From assembly GCA_964556665.1 (NCBI GenBank), contig CAZKXU010000033.1, positions 1 to 31,677 on the forward strand: DNA of 31,677 nt, written 5' to 3'. The position numbers and the translations under genes are program-made. A model generated the notes under the pieces. That model did not search any database, was not told the DNA's origin, and was given only the letters and a program-made list of their open reading frames with translations. This DNA comes from CAZKXU01 sp964556665. Its GTDB lineage: Bacteria > Bdellovibrionota_C > UBA2361 > CAZKXU01. Below are positions 1 to 7,515 of this stretch, one piece after another; the first letter of the stretch is position 1, and each line of letters starts with the position of its first letter.

Positions 1-55
1 CAAGGTGGGCAACGATGTGATGCTAGACGTGAAAAAACTTATTTGGAGGAGCACT
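1..55. repeat. Truncated copy of long palindromic repeat
   Basis: These bases match the right arm of the complete palindromic element at 25495-25680, differing by one missing G in a G run near position 7-10. The window starts inside the element, so its left arm is not visible. The copy ends in GGAGCACT, a few bases downstream of the aroE-like stop codon. It lies outside any gene. Confidence 0.9.
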
Positions 56-58
56 CAT

Positions 59-77
59 ATGTCCTGAGTCAGGACAT
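59..77. repeat. Perfect 9-bp inverted repeat at the operon end
   Basis: ATGTCCTGA and TCAGGACAT flank a single G. The inverted repeat touches the stop codon of the aroE-like gene and sits immediately beside the palindromic repeat copy. It has no T-run typical of an intrinsic terminator on either strand. It could fold as a short hairpin ending the operon or be a protein site; nothing in the sequence decides between these. Confidence 0.5.
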
Positions 78-880
78 TAGCGCAACGAGTCTATAATTTC
101 ATCAATCGTCGGACAAATTCCAAAATATAGCTGGAACTGTTTCTGCACTTGGTGAACAAACATGGAGAGCCCGGTAAATATCTGCATTCCACGAGCATCG
201 GCTGCCTGTAAAAATGGGGTAAGACTATCGGCTGGTACAAGATCGAATGCTGCACGGGCGCAGCTCAATAAACTTTCCAACTCGCTGCTTTCAAAGGTGT
301 GAGAACTCGGTACTGCATTAATTAATAGATCGAAGGAGCGCTTTTCTTGAGCTTCAGCTAAACTCAGCGCATGTATGCCAAACATGGCAGCTTTTGCGGC
401 AACACGTTCTGCATTTCTCCCATATACACAAATCTCATCTGCTCCAAGTCGCTTGAGCGCATATGTTATCGCACCCAAAACTCCCCCTGCGCCGTATATC
501 AAAATTCGCTTGAGTGGATAATCTTTTAGGACTCCAGTAATTCCAACATGATCTGTATTGTAACCTACGAGTCTACCGTTTTTATTAATGATTGTATTTA
601 CACTCTGCATCTCCCGTGCATCATCTGCAACTTCATCTAACTCCCCCAATATCGCCGTCTTAAGGGGCATTGAAACGCTGCATCCCGATATCTCAATTAT
701 ACGCATCGCTTCGGTTAATTTAGACGCTGAAGATGGAGCCCGTCTCGGTAAATAAATGGCGTTAATTCCATACCGCTTGCATAAAGTATTATAAACTTTT
801 GCGCCGCGATTGCCCGGCACTTCTGAGACAGAGAGATATAGCCTTGATTCCTTATTTGGAAAGATCACGCAACTCTCCAT
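77..880 (-). CDS. Shikimate dehydrogenase-family oxidoreductase (AroE-like)
   Basis: This about 267-residue protein has the AroE two-domain layout. The N-terminal substrate domain carries an SVS substrate-type motif, a catalytic Lys in SVSMPLKTAIL and the catalytic Asp in NTDHVGI. The C-terminal Rossmann domain has GAGGVLGAI, and the tail has the FVHQVQKQF helix that closes the substrate site. The family reduces 3-dehydroshikimate or quinate-type cyclic ketones with NADPH. The start is taken as ATG at 880, with a TTG codon just upstream also possible. The gene overlaps the end of the nucleotidyltransferase-kinase gene by about 29 bases, so it is translated in the same operon. In this setting it may act on a cyclitol or a keto-sugar ring rather than in the aromatic pathway, but housekeeping AroE function cannot be excluded. 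The usual NRT-type cofactor motif reads GRN here. Confidence 0.85.
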   Translation of the reverse strand: MESCVIFPNKESRLYLSVSEVPGNRGAKVYNTLCKRYGINAIYLPRRAPSSASKLTEAMRIIEISGCSVSMPLKTAILGELDEVADDAREMQSVNTIINKNGRLVGYNTDHVGITGVLKDYPLKRILIYGAGGVLGAITYALKRLGADEICVYGRNAERVAAKAAMFGIHALSLAEAQEKRSFDLLINAVPSSHTFESSELESLLSCARAAFDLVPADSLTPFLQAADARGMQIFTGLSMFVHQVQKQFQLYFGICPTIDEIIDSLR

Positions 881-2438
881 CAAGCATTAATCGTCCTAAT
901 GAAAATAAAAATTTGTCAAAAGGGTAATGATGTAAAGGCGACATATTTAAAAAGATTATGGGAACAAGTAATTTAATTTTTTCCCAATTTAGTCCGCGTC
1001 TGGCAACATAGCTTTGCAACTCTTGGCTATATTCTTTCGCTTGCGCTCTCTGCGCGTAATCTAAATAGGCTTCCTGCGCATTCTCTTCAATATAGCAGAA
1101 CATATTATGCTTGATATAGTCATAGTTAAGAATTAATCCGCCGTAAAGTTTGGCTAGGTCATAATAGATATCACCAAATTCAATTTGGCCGGAAAAGTCC
1201 TGGCGCCAGTCAAGTAACGTAAATTCCTGCTTTGAAGGATTGAAAAGAATATTATCGAACTGAAGGTCTCCATGAAATGAAACCGGCACGCCATCAGCCA
1301 ACAACTCCCATGGCACCTTGGCCAACAACTCAGCGCTTGACATGACCAATTGCTCATTTACTATTTCTATGCGGTCGCAATCTGGATATTTATTTTTATA
1401 TTCTGTTAAACGTTTATTAGTTTTTTGTTGGTAAAAATCTTTACAGCATCTGCTTACCTCTGCTGCTGAAGTTTCAATCGGAACCCATAGTTTTTGGTCA
1501 AGCCATTCCAGCAACGACCTAAATAGTTTAGGTGTACAGGCCTCATACAAAGAATGTCCGGGAACCAGAGGATAGGAGTAAAAACCGGCTGAAGCAGCAT
1601 TCACGCTTGGAAATACCTGTGGATTAAGTGCTGCTCGTTTAACCCGTTTCTCGCTTATTTCATGGTCTGCAAAATATTTTATTACTTTGTCGTTTACTAT
1701 ATATATAGACTCATTAAATTTACTGAAATCGAAATTTTCATAGCGCCGCACAGTATGTTCATATTTAGCGGCATCACCCACATCAATCCAGTTAAAAGTC
1801 TTGGCTCGTGCCGCCCCTGTATCAACTAAGGCGTGAATTCCGTTTGAAATCTGGTGCTCACCACGTATTAGTCCAGGAGTAGTCAAACTTCGCCAAAAAA
1901 GCTCATGACTTTTAATAAAGCAGAGCCCGATAAAAGCCTTAAAATCTGCTCCCTCTACCTGCTCCTTGTCGCGCACAGAAATGATATGTTCATTGTCGTC
2001 AATTTCAAAGTTACAGTAACTTGCTGTACATTCAGCAGGAACTTCAGCCACACCGAACCAATCATATTCAGTAGAAAGATATTGATTGCCCTCCCATAGC
2101 GTATCGCAAGCCACAAAAAAAAATGGCTTTTCCAAGAGCTTTTTACAACAAAGCAGTGAATGGCCTGGCCCACTGCCTAGTCCACTATAATTTTCAACTT
2201 CTATAAACTCAAAATTATGTTGCGGATGTGCCAATTTAAGATAGGTAACTACCTGCTCTGCTCGATGGCCAACTGCAACCACAAACTGAGTATCTGCCGG
2301 AAATTTATCTATAATATGAGAAATGATTGCTTTTTTGGCTATCGGCAGCAGAGCCTTATTTAAGGAGTCGCAGTAACCCTCCATCCTACTCCCCTGTCCG
2401 GCAGTCAAAATACATACGGTATGCTTGGCATTACTCAT
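852..2438 (-). CDS. Nucleotidyltransferase-kinase fusion for sugar activation
   Basis: The protein has 528 residues and two catalytic parts. Residues 1-235 form a sugar-nucleotide transferase with the LTAGQGSRM nucleotide loop (11-19), a metal Asp in ACDTLW (D112) and the WIDVGD motif (217-222). Residues from about 245 to the end form an aminoglycoside/choline kinase fold with HGDLQFDN (H389, D391, N396) and the metal Asp in LLDWR (D410). Such pairs phosphorylate a sugar or amino alcohol at one position and then attach a nucleotide, as in LicA/LicC, HddA/HddC or AmgK/MurU. The substrate is not readable from the sequence. Its ATG shares one base with the cupin stop (TGATG), indicating translational coupling. 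It is probably cytoplasmic. Confidence 0.85.
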   Translation of the reverse strand: MSNAKHTVCILTAGQGSRMEGYCDSLNKALLPIAKKAIISHIIDKFPADTQFVVAVGHRAEQVVTYLKLAHPQHNFEFIEVENYSGLGSGPGHSLLCCKKLLEKPFFFVACDTLWEGNQYLSTEYDWFGVAEVPAECTASYCNFEIDDNEHIISVRDKEQVEGADFKAFIGLCFIKSHELFWRSLTTPGLIRGEHQISNGIHALVDTGAARAKTFNWIDVGDAAKYEHTVRRYENFDFSKFNESIYIVNDKVIKYFADHEISEKRVKRAALNPQVFPSVNAASAGFYSYPLVPGHSLYEACTPKLFRSLLEWLDQKLWVPIETSAAEVSRCCKDFYQQKTNKRLTEYKNKYPDCDRIEIVNEQLVMSSAELLAKVPWELLADGVPVSFHGDLQFDNILFNPSKQEFTLLDWRQDFSGQIEFGDIYYDLAKLYGGLILNYDYIKHNMFCYIEENAQEAYLDYAQRAQAKEYSQELQSYVARRGLNWEKIKLLVPIIFLNMSPLHHYPFDKFLFSLGRLMLDGELRDLSK

Positions 2439-3202
2439 CAGCTTACTCGATGCTCCTCTTCAATTCTCCCATTAGGCCGCTGTGCATCATCCGCTACCCT
2501 AATTACATCATCCAAATGTGGTGTAGAAGTTTCGTATAAGAGGACATCCCCCAACGCCTCTATGCGATGCAACACTGGAGGCTCCACAGAAAGAACAGCC
2601 ATCGGTTCCAGAGCCACAGTGGCAATATCATCAGCGCTAACATCCATGCTCTCGCAATCCGGATTCTTATTATAGTGTAGACGTGCTTCTCCACTTATGA
2701 GCACATTAGTTTCTTTCTTGTAGCGGTGAAATTGTAGGCTGGTTTTATGTGGCCCTTTAATGAAAATCTCCTTAAAGGCGTAACCTGGATGTTCTCCGTT
2801 AAGCCACAGTTCATGACCCCATGGTTTTACAACTTTCTTAAGATTCTTATTGGGTATGTGAGTGATAGATTTAGTCTTCGACGTGCTGTTTGCTCCAGCA
2901 ATTAAAATCACTGCTGATTTAGCTGCACATAATTCACAAGTTGTAGGGACTGCTTGATACTCTTGCTCTCCTCTTTCAATTTGGATGACGTCACCACGCT
3001 CAGCTTTCTTCCCCTCAACCTCAAACATAAATCCCTCGGGACCTCTTACACCAAAAATAGTGACAGAATTTAGATTTGGCAGTATGAGTGGCGTACCAGC
3101 AAAGAGAGTACACATTGCGTAAAAGTAATCTTTGTCCGCAAAAATATAATCTGAGCATCCTGTAATAAGTTTTTTAACCTGATTACCACCATAATTATGC
3201 AT
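2438..3202 (-). CDS. Cupin-domain protein, mannose-6-phosphate isomerase-like
   Basis: The protein has 254 residues. A C-terminal cupin (about 125-240) begins with PWGHELWL, which resembles the PWG start of type II mannose-6-phosphate isomerase cupins, and continues with SLQFHRYKKETNVLISGEA and PPVLHRIEA, supplying the likely metal His and Glu residues. The N-terminal part (about 15-105) also looks like a degenerate cupin without clear metal ligands. Sugar-phosphate isomerases and epimerases with this fold are common in polysaccharide pathways. The ATG at 3202 follows a strong AGGAAAGG ribosome site. It lies 26 bases after the GatZ-like gene and overlaps the nucleotidyltransferase start. The reaction is inferred; a binding or sensing role is possible. 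Confidence 0.7.
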   Translation of the reverse strand: MHNYGGNQVKKLITGCSDYIFADKDYFYAMCTLFAGTPLILPNLNSVTIFGVRGPEGFMFEVEGKKAERGDVIQIERGEQEYQAVPTTCELCAAKSAVILIAGANSTSKTKSITHIPNKNLKKVVKPWGHELWLNGEHPGYAFKEIFIKGPHKTSLQFHRYKKETNVLISGEARLHYNKNPDCESMDVSADDIATVALEPMAVLSVEPPVLHRIEALGDVLLYETSTPHLDDVIRVADDAQRPNGRIEEEHRVS

Positions 3203-3228
3203 GCTTTACCTTTCCTGCATTAACTTAA

Positions 3229-4509
3229 CTATATAAACTGTTCAGCAACTGGACGAGTATTCCTACTCTCTGCGGCTCCGATGTTTATGTCATTCATCGC
3301 ATCGTGAAAATATCCAAGATTCCAAATCATGCGCTGCAGTTGTGCTTTTAGAATCTGGGTCAGATAATGATCTAAGCTCTCACCATTTTTTTCGAAAGTT
3401 CGTGCTACTGATTCTTTAATCTCCTGAAATTCTGGCTTCGAGAATGAATAATGTCCAGCTATTATCGCCTTTTCCAAATCTGTCGCTTGTGAGTCTGAGC
3501 TTAACCATTTTTCCCACTTGCAGGAGTCATAGAAAATCCTCAGCATCCCTTCCAGCTCATTTTTAAGCTTTAATGCACGACACAAGGTTACTAGAGCTTT
3601 TGACTCTGCTACGCCTAACTCTGGAGCAATATTGACTGCGCCTACTTGGAGTCGACGGCGTAAAGACATGGAACCATCACTTAAATAATCTCCATTATGC
3701 TCTTTTACAAAAACACTGTTGATGTAGGCAATATCTACTAAATGGCTTAAGGTTTTCTCCATTGTTTCAACCGCATATTTTTGATCATATTTTTCGTTAC
3801 GTCGTCCTTCGGTAAAGCCGACATTGCGCATCTCTTTAACCAAAGTACCTGTTTGTACTACACAGAAAAGAGGCTTTCGAAAGTTATTTTTGTCGCAGAA
3901 ATTGGTGACGCTTTTTAGAAACGAGACAAGCTCGCGCGCCTCGGAGTATGCGCCGGATTGTTGTTCGGTTCCTACTTCGATTTCTATACTTCTTCCAAGA
4001 GATCTAGCAGTCTCATTTACGAATCCGTACAGTTCAAATAGGAGAGACAGGACTCGTTCATCTGTCAGGTTGCAACCTTGAATCGAAGGATCCAAATGTA
4101 ATATGTCAAAGCCACTAGCGATATCTTCTAAAAATGAAGCCTTTGCTCTTCGCAATGCTTCGTCAGTACTGAGCTTAGCCTCGGCTTCGCCCTGCCAAGG
4201 TCCGCCATGATCTCTACATAAGTGCACAAAACCTTTATCTTGCGATCTAACGTACTCACTAAATTTACGAGTATTCCAGTGGTTAACATAACCACCGCCA
4301 AAACTTTCCGTATCAATTTGCCGGCGACTTGCAATTAGTGGGATGGGCTGTCGTATCTGATTAGCTAATCCGATTACTGCGTCTACACAATTTTTGGACA
4401 TAGGACCAACACAAAGCAAGCTATGCTGCGATGTTTTCATATAGTCACGCAGATCAATTAAAGGTTGAGTACGCCCTTCAATTTCGATTAGTCTTGTTAA
4501 ATTGTTCAT
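3229..4509 (-). CDS. GatZ/KbaZ-like TIM-barrel protein (tagatose-bisphosphate aldolase family)
   Basis: The 426-residue length matches the GatZ/KbaZ family. Supporting motifs are GGGYVNHW near residue 71, FVHLCRDHGGPW near 94, an aspartate-rich DILHLDPSI strand near 135 and EIEVGTEQQSG near 177. In E. coli, GatZ and KbaZ support the class II aldolases GatY and KbaY and are called non-catalytic, although the TIM-barrel site suggests an activity. No GatY or KbaY partner is present here. The gene starts 14 bases after the KdsC-like phosphatase and is followed by sugar-activation genes, so a specialised sugar-phosphate aldolase, synthase or isomerase role in surface-glycan precursor synthesis is more likely than galactitol catabolism. 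That is inference. Confidence 0.7.
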   Translation of the reverse strand: MNNLTRLIEIEGRTQPLIDLRDYMKTSQHSLLCVGPMSKNCVDAVIGLANQIRQPIPLIASRRQIDTESFGGGYVNHWNTRKFSEYVRSQDKGFVHLCRDHGGPWQGEAEAKLSTDEALRRAKASFLEDIASGFDILHLDPSIQGCNLTDERVLSLLFELYGFVNETARSLGRSIEIEVGTEQQSGAYSEARELVSFLKSVTNFCDKNNFRKPLFCVVQTGTLVKEMRNVGFTEGRRNEKYDQKYAVETMEKTLSHLVDIAYINSVFVKEHNGDYLSDGSMSLRRRLQVGAVNIAPELGVAESKALVTLCRALKLKNELEGMLRIFYDSCKWEKWLSSDSQATDLEKAIIAGHYSFSKPEFQEIKESVARTFEKNGESLDHYLTQILKAQLQRMIWNLGYFHDAMNDINIGAAESRNTRPVAEQFI

Positions 4510-4523
4510 ACTTAAGCCCTACC

Positions 4524-5048
4524 CTAGGCATTCCACTGACCACTCATTTTTAAATCTTTAGTAGGAGGAATCTCCCGATTAAATGGCAGAAAAAACTTCT
4601 CCAAAAGATGAAGGCATGCTTCTGCAACTGCCCGATCCCCGCCGCAGCGTTGTGTTACAAATTTAGCTGCTTGTCTGGCATATAAATCTCCGTTAGCTGG
4701 AGCTATTGAATAACCGACCTCGCGAAAAACATACGGATCAAGAATCCCATCACCCATATACACTACCTCTTCTAACTTCCAGCGTTCCTTGATCCAATCA
4801 ATGCGTTTTATCGTGCTAACTAATTCGAGAGGCATCTTCATATCGTTTACAATACGAGCTTTGCTAATATCAAAACCGACCTTGTCACCGCTAACGAAAT
4901 GAACTTGCATGTACGGCTGTAAGAGACTCAATCCATCATGGTCATCCGGTCCAAAGGCCTTCATAGCCTTACCATCAACGGTGTAATAAAACTTTCCGTC
5001 GGTCATCACACCGTCAACATCAATCAGAAAGATTTTTGGTTGGACCAT
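4524..5048 (-). CDS. KdsC-like HAD phosphatase
   Basis: This is a small C0-type HAD hydrolase of about 174 residues with no cap domain. It has the nucleophile motif FLIDVDGVMTDG (D10, D12), the VSGDK motif, the metal motif YMGDGILD, and the C-terminal CGGDRAVAEA stretch typical of KdsC and related phosphatases. KdsC dephosphorylates KDO-8-phosphate; relatives act on other sugar phosphates. It is the first gene of the minus-strand operon. The ATG at 5048 is preferred over a TTG at 5084, because the TTG lacks a ribosome site and the added residues are not KdsC-like. No KDO synthase is in the window, so the substrate is probably the product of the neighbouring GatZ-like protein. Confidence 0.85.
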   Translation of the reverse strand: MVQPKIFLIDVDGVMTDGKFYYTVDGKAMKAFGPDDHDGLSLLQPYMQVHFVSGDKVGFDISKARIVNDMKMPLELVSTIKRIDWIKERWKLEEVVYMGDGILDPYVFREVGYSIAPANGDLYARQAAKFVTQRCGGDRAVAEACLHLLEKFFLPFNREIPPTKDLKMSGQWNA

Positions 5049-5335
5049 CTCTATTCGCCTATTGTTAGACTGTTGCTGTAGCAAATTAGGATGCGCGTAT
5101 ATTAGAACGGGAATGTTATACTTCAGTTCTATGGAATAATTTTGGCTACCCCTCCTAACCTACTGTAAACACAGGTAAATTAGAACGAATAGAAAGCGTA
5201 CTGTGACCACCTCTCCATTGCAATAACAATCATTTTAATTTGTCTGCGGCCTTTATATTAGTGACGAAGTATTTGGCAACAATTTATGTTTATAACTAGA
5301 TAGTTTGACTATACAGCATAGGCGCTAAGTCGAAA
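5049..5335. other. Intergenic, 287 bases
   Basis: AT-rich spacer between the end of the Rrf2 regulator and the start of the sugar operon, both on the minus strand. It should contain the operon promoter, but I find no convincing -35/-10 pair. No RNA gene or intrinsic terminator is recognised. Confidence 0.5.
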
Positions 5336-5755
5336 TCAATCCTTGTGTACCAGAGTTCCCTTTCTACCCTTGGGGTGTACCTTTGTTTCTTTTAGAAAGC
5401 GAAGTAGTCGTTGCTTAAGTTCACTCCAATCACTATGAAACGCACAATTGTACCCTGATCTACACTCTTTTTTTTCAAGAAAACAGTTAAGTTGCAAAAT
5501 TGGATCGTCAAGGCAGCGCGCGACGTCATACAAAGACAATAAATTCTTTGAGCCCTTAAGTCGCACCCCGCCATTAAGCCCTTTTTTAGAATCAACAAGC
5601 CCACGTGCACTTAGTGTCTTCATAATCTTTGCAAGATACGGCCGTGGTATGCCTGTAGATTCAGCGAGAGCTTCTATAGGCACATATATATCATCACTAC
5701 ATCCCTCCAAGTATTGCAAAGCTTTGACCGCATATTTAGTGGTTATACTTAACAT
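5336..5755 (-). CDS. Rrf2-family Fe-S regulator, NsrR-like
   Basis: The 139-residue protein has the Rrf2 winged helix: MLSITTKYAVKAL at the start, the recognition helix around IPRPYLAKIMKTL, and the GVRL wing near residues 63-66. Three cysteines, C91, C98 and C104, match the cluster-binding triad of NsrR and IscR, so an Fe-S cofactor is expected. NsrR proteins sense nitric oxide and repress NO-response and denitrification genes. The gene is divergent from the copper nitrite reductase gene, which supports NO or nitrite control of nirK. It lacks isc or suf neighbours, making an IscR role less likely. The C-terminal tail is rich in Lys and Arg. Confidence 0.88.
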   Translation of the reverse strand: MLSITTKYAVKALQYLEGCSDDIYVPIEALAESTGIPRPYLAKIMKTLSARGLVDSKKGLNGGVRLKGSKNLLSLYDVARCLDDPILQLNCFLEKKECRSGYNCAFHSDWSELKQRLLRFLKETKVHPKGRKGTLVHKD

Positions 5756-5784
5756 AATGATGTTTGCTGGTTAATATATTAGGC

Positions 5785-5814
5785 ATAATAACATGGCACT
5801 ATTTTGAAGTACAA
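5785..5814 (-). promoter_or_regulatory. Possible promoter of the Rrf2 regulator
   Basis: On the minus strand, TTGTAC (5814-5809) and TATTAT (5790-5785) are separated by 18 bases, about 30 bases before the Rrf2 start. The match to sigma-70 consensus is good but not tested. It lies in the shared regulatory gap with nirK. Confidence 0.5.
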
Positions 5815-5831
5815 GAAAAATTTAAAGCAAC

Positions 5832-5860
5832 TTGACTTTTTGTCGATATGTTACTATACA
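5832..5860 (+). promoter_or_regulatory. Sigma-70-type promoter of nirK
   Basis: TTGACT (5832-5837) and TATACA (5855-5860) are separated by 17 bases, an almost ideal sigma-70 arrangement. Transcription would start near 5867. This rules out an upstream ATG at 5848, inside the promoter, as the nirK start. Confidence 0.75.
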
Positions 5861-5883
5861 AAAGATATAGAGGTCTTTTTATC

Positions 5884-5896
5884 TGTTACTGTAACA
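5884..5896. promoter_or_regulatory. Palindromic operator candidate in the nirK leader
   Basis: TGTTAC-T-GTAACA is a perfect inverted repeat with one central base, placed about 17-29 bases after the predicted nirK transcription start. A repressor bound here would block transcription, as expected for an Rrf2/NsrR-type protein, although the site is shorter than the E. coli NsrR site. A half-like GTTAC also lies in the promoter spacer at 5850-5854. Confidence 0.45.
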
Positions 5897-5922
5897 TAAC
5901 TTGCATCTTATTTATGGAATAT

Positions 5923-7503
5923 ATGAAAAAAGGATTATTGTTAATACTAGCACTGTGCGGAACATTAATAATTAACTCAACAATTAGCTATGCATGTGAA
6001 GAGTGTCAGAAAAAATTTCAACAGTTAGTTTTAAAGGGAGAAAGCGGATCGGCACATGAGGAGGAGTTTGCAAAGTTATTATATTTATCGGATAGTCAGT
6101 CGCAAAACTCACCACGCCTCAGCTATCAACCAGCTGCGGCTATTAACCCCAGGGCCGATCTTATAGCTCCTCAACTTGGCACTCAAAACTCTGAGCAGCA
6201 AACCAAATCCATCCATTCAAAGATGCCAGATACCGGGTTTGTGCCACCTGGTACCAAAGTAGATAAAAAATTTCATATCACTATGACACAAGGAGAAACC
6301 TTCCTAGGGAATGGTGTAATGTACAAAGGCTTTACGATTGATGGCAAGCTACCAGGCCCGACTTTAATCGCTGAGGAGGGTGATGTCATTGAATTTACGG
6401 TTGAAAATAAAGGTACAGTGCCTCACGGGGTATCGATTCACGCTGCTTACACTCAGACCTCAAAATATTTCGGTAAAATTCCACCGGGTGAGAAGCGTAC
6501 TCACATATTTAAAGCTGTGTACCCAGGTGTTTATATGTATCACTGCGCTCCGGGAGGACACGCCATTCCGATGCATGTGCTGCTTGGGCAATACGGCATG
6601 CTGGTGATAAAACCAAAAACCATGAAATATAAGATGGAGGAGGAGTTAGGAAAAAAACCTGATATAGAATTATATCTTCTACAACATGAGCTATATGCAA
6701 GTGGGAAAGAGGCGACGGAGGGGAATGCACTTTATACGATGTTTAATGGCAAACTATTCCGCTATGCTGAAAGCCCAGTTAAAGCTCGCCCAGGTGACTT
6801 TGTACGGGTGTATTTTCTAAATGTTGGACCTAATAACCTATCAACATTCCACTTGGTAGGCATTATTTGGGATTATGCTTACTGGCAGGGCATGCCCAAC
6901 CCAGAAAATACTTATGTCGGTGGTCAGACAGTTTTATCTGGCCCAAGTGACTCTTGGGTAGTTGACTTTAGGGTTCCGAATGATGAGGGAGCATACCTAA
7001 TGTTAACTCATGCGGTAGGATCTGCCAGCCGTGGAGCGATCGGAATACTCAAAGCTGAGAAGGGCGTTGAGCGCACGGCTCAAATTCTGGCTGATGGTCC
7101 AACTTATACCGCGGATGAATTAAAGGCTTATAAAGCAAAAGCGGTAAGAGAGATCTCGCCACATGAGCCAGGATCTGATGATCTAAAGAACCCTTATAAA
7201 TTACCGCAAGGCTTTACAACAGCAAATGTAACTATCCAAGGCAACTCTTATTATCCTAAGGTAATCGAGGTCCCAGTTGGTACTACTGTAAAGTGGACTA
7301 ACGAGGACGTATTTACCTTCTTTGACGGAGAGTTTGCTGGAATTCACAATGTAATCGGGATACAGGGACCTGAGCCGTTTGCTTCTAAATTACTTGGACA
7401 TGCAGAGAAGTTCTCATATACGTTCACAAAAGCTGGAGAGTATACATATATGTGTACTCCACATCCGTATATGAAGGGAATTGTAAGGGTTGTTGATCAA
7501 TAA
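5923..7503 (+). CDS. nirK: Copper nitrite reductase fused to a C-terminal cupredoxin
   Basis: The 526-residue protein begins with a Sec signal peptide (cleavage near SYA|C, residue 24) followed by CEECQKK. Residues 105-385 are the two-domain NirK core. Type 1 copper ligands are H168, C208 and H218; type 2 ligands are H173, H207 and H363; the active-site His is H310 in FHLVG. Residues 430-526 form a plastocyanin-like domain with H475, C511, H514 and M517, a built-in electron donor. It would reduce nitrite to NO in the periplasm. Two departures stand out: the catalytic Asp usually two residues before the first type 2 His is Ser (S171), and the axial type 1 ligand position holds Gln (Q223) with M226 three residues later. 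The start is ATG 5923, because the upstream ATG lies in the promoter. A cytochrome c follows after 12 bases. A related multicopper oxidase without nitrite activity is the main alternative. Confidence 0.85.
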   Translation: MKKGLLLILALCGTLIINSTISYACEECQKKFQQLVLKGESGSAHEEEFAKLLYLSDSQSQNSPRLSYQPAAAINPRADLIAPQLGTQNSEQQTKSIHSKMPDTGFVPPGTKVDKKFHITMTQGETFLGNGVMYKGFTIDGKLPGPTLIAEEGDVIEFTVENKGTVPHGVSIHAAYTQTSKYFGKIPPGEKRTHIFKAVYPGVYMYHCAPGGHAIPMHVLLGQYGMLVIKPKTMKYKMEEELGKKPDIELYLLQHELYASGKEATEGNALYTMFNGKLFRYAESPVKARPGDFVRVYFLNVGPNNLSTFHLVGIIWDYAYWQGMPNPENTYVGGQTVLSGPSDSWVVDFRVPNDEGAYLMLTHAVGSASRGAIGILKAEKGVERTAQILADGPTYTADELKAYKAKAVREISPHEPGSDDLKNPYKLPQGFTTANVTIQGNSYYPKVIEVPVGTTVKWTNEDVFTFFDGEFAGIHNVIGIQGPEPFASKLLGHAEKFSYTFTKAGEYTYMCTPHPYMKGIVRVVDQ

Positions 7504-7515
7504 AAGGAGAAACAT

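Noticed and set aside
5049..5084. TTG start for the KdsC-like phosphatase
   Set aside because: No ribosome site, and the added Gln/Asn-rich residues are not part of the family; ATG 5048 fits better.
5848..5922. Longer nirK reading frame starting at ATG 5848
   Set aside because: This start is inside the predicted promoter spacer and would place 25 residues before a clear signal peptide beginning at 5923.
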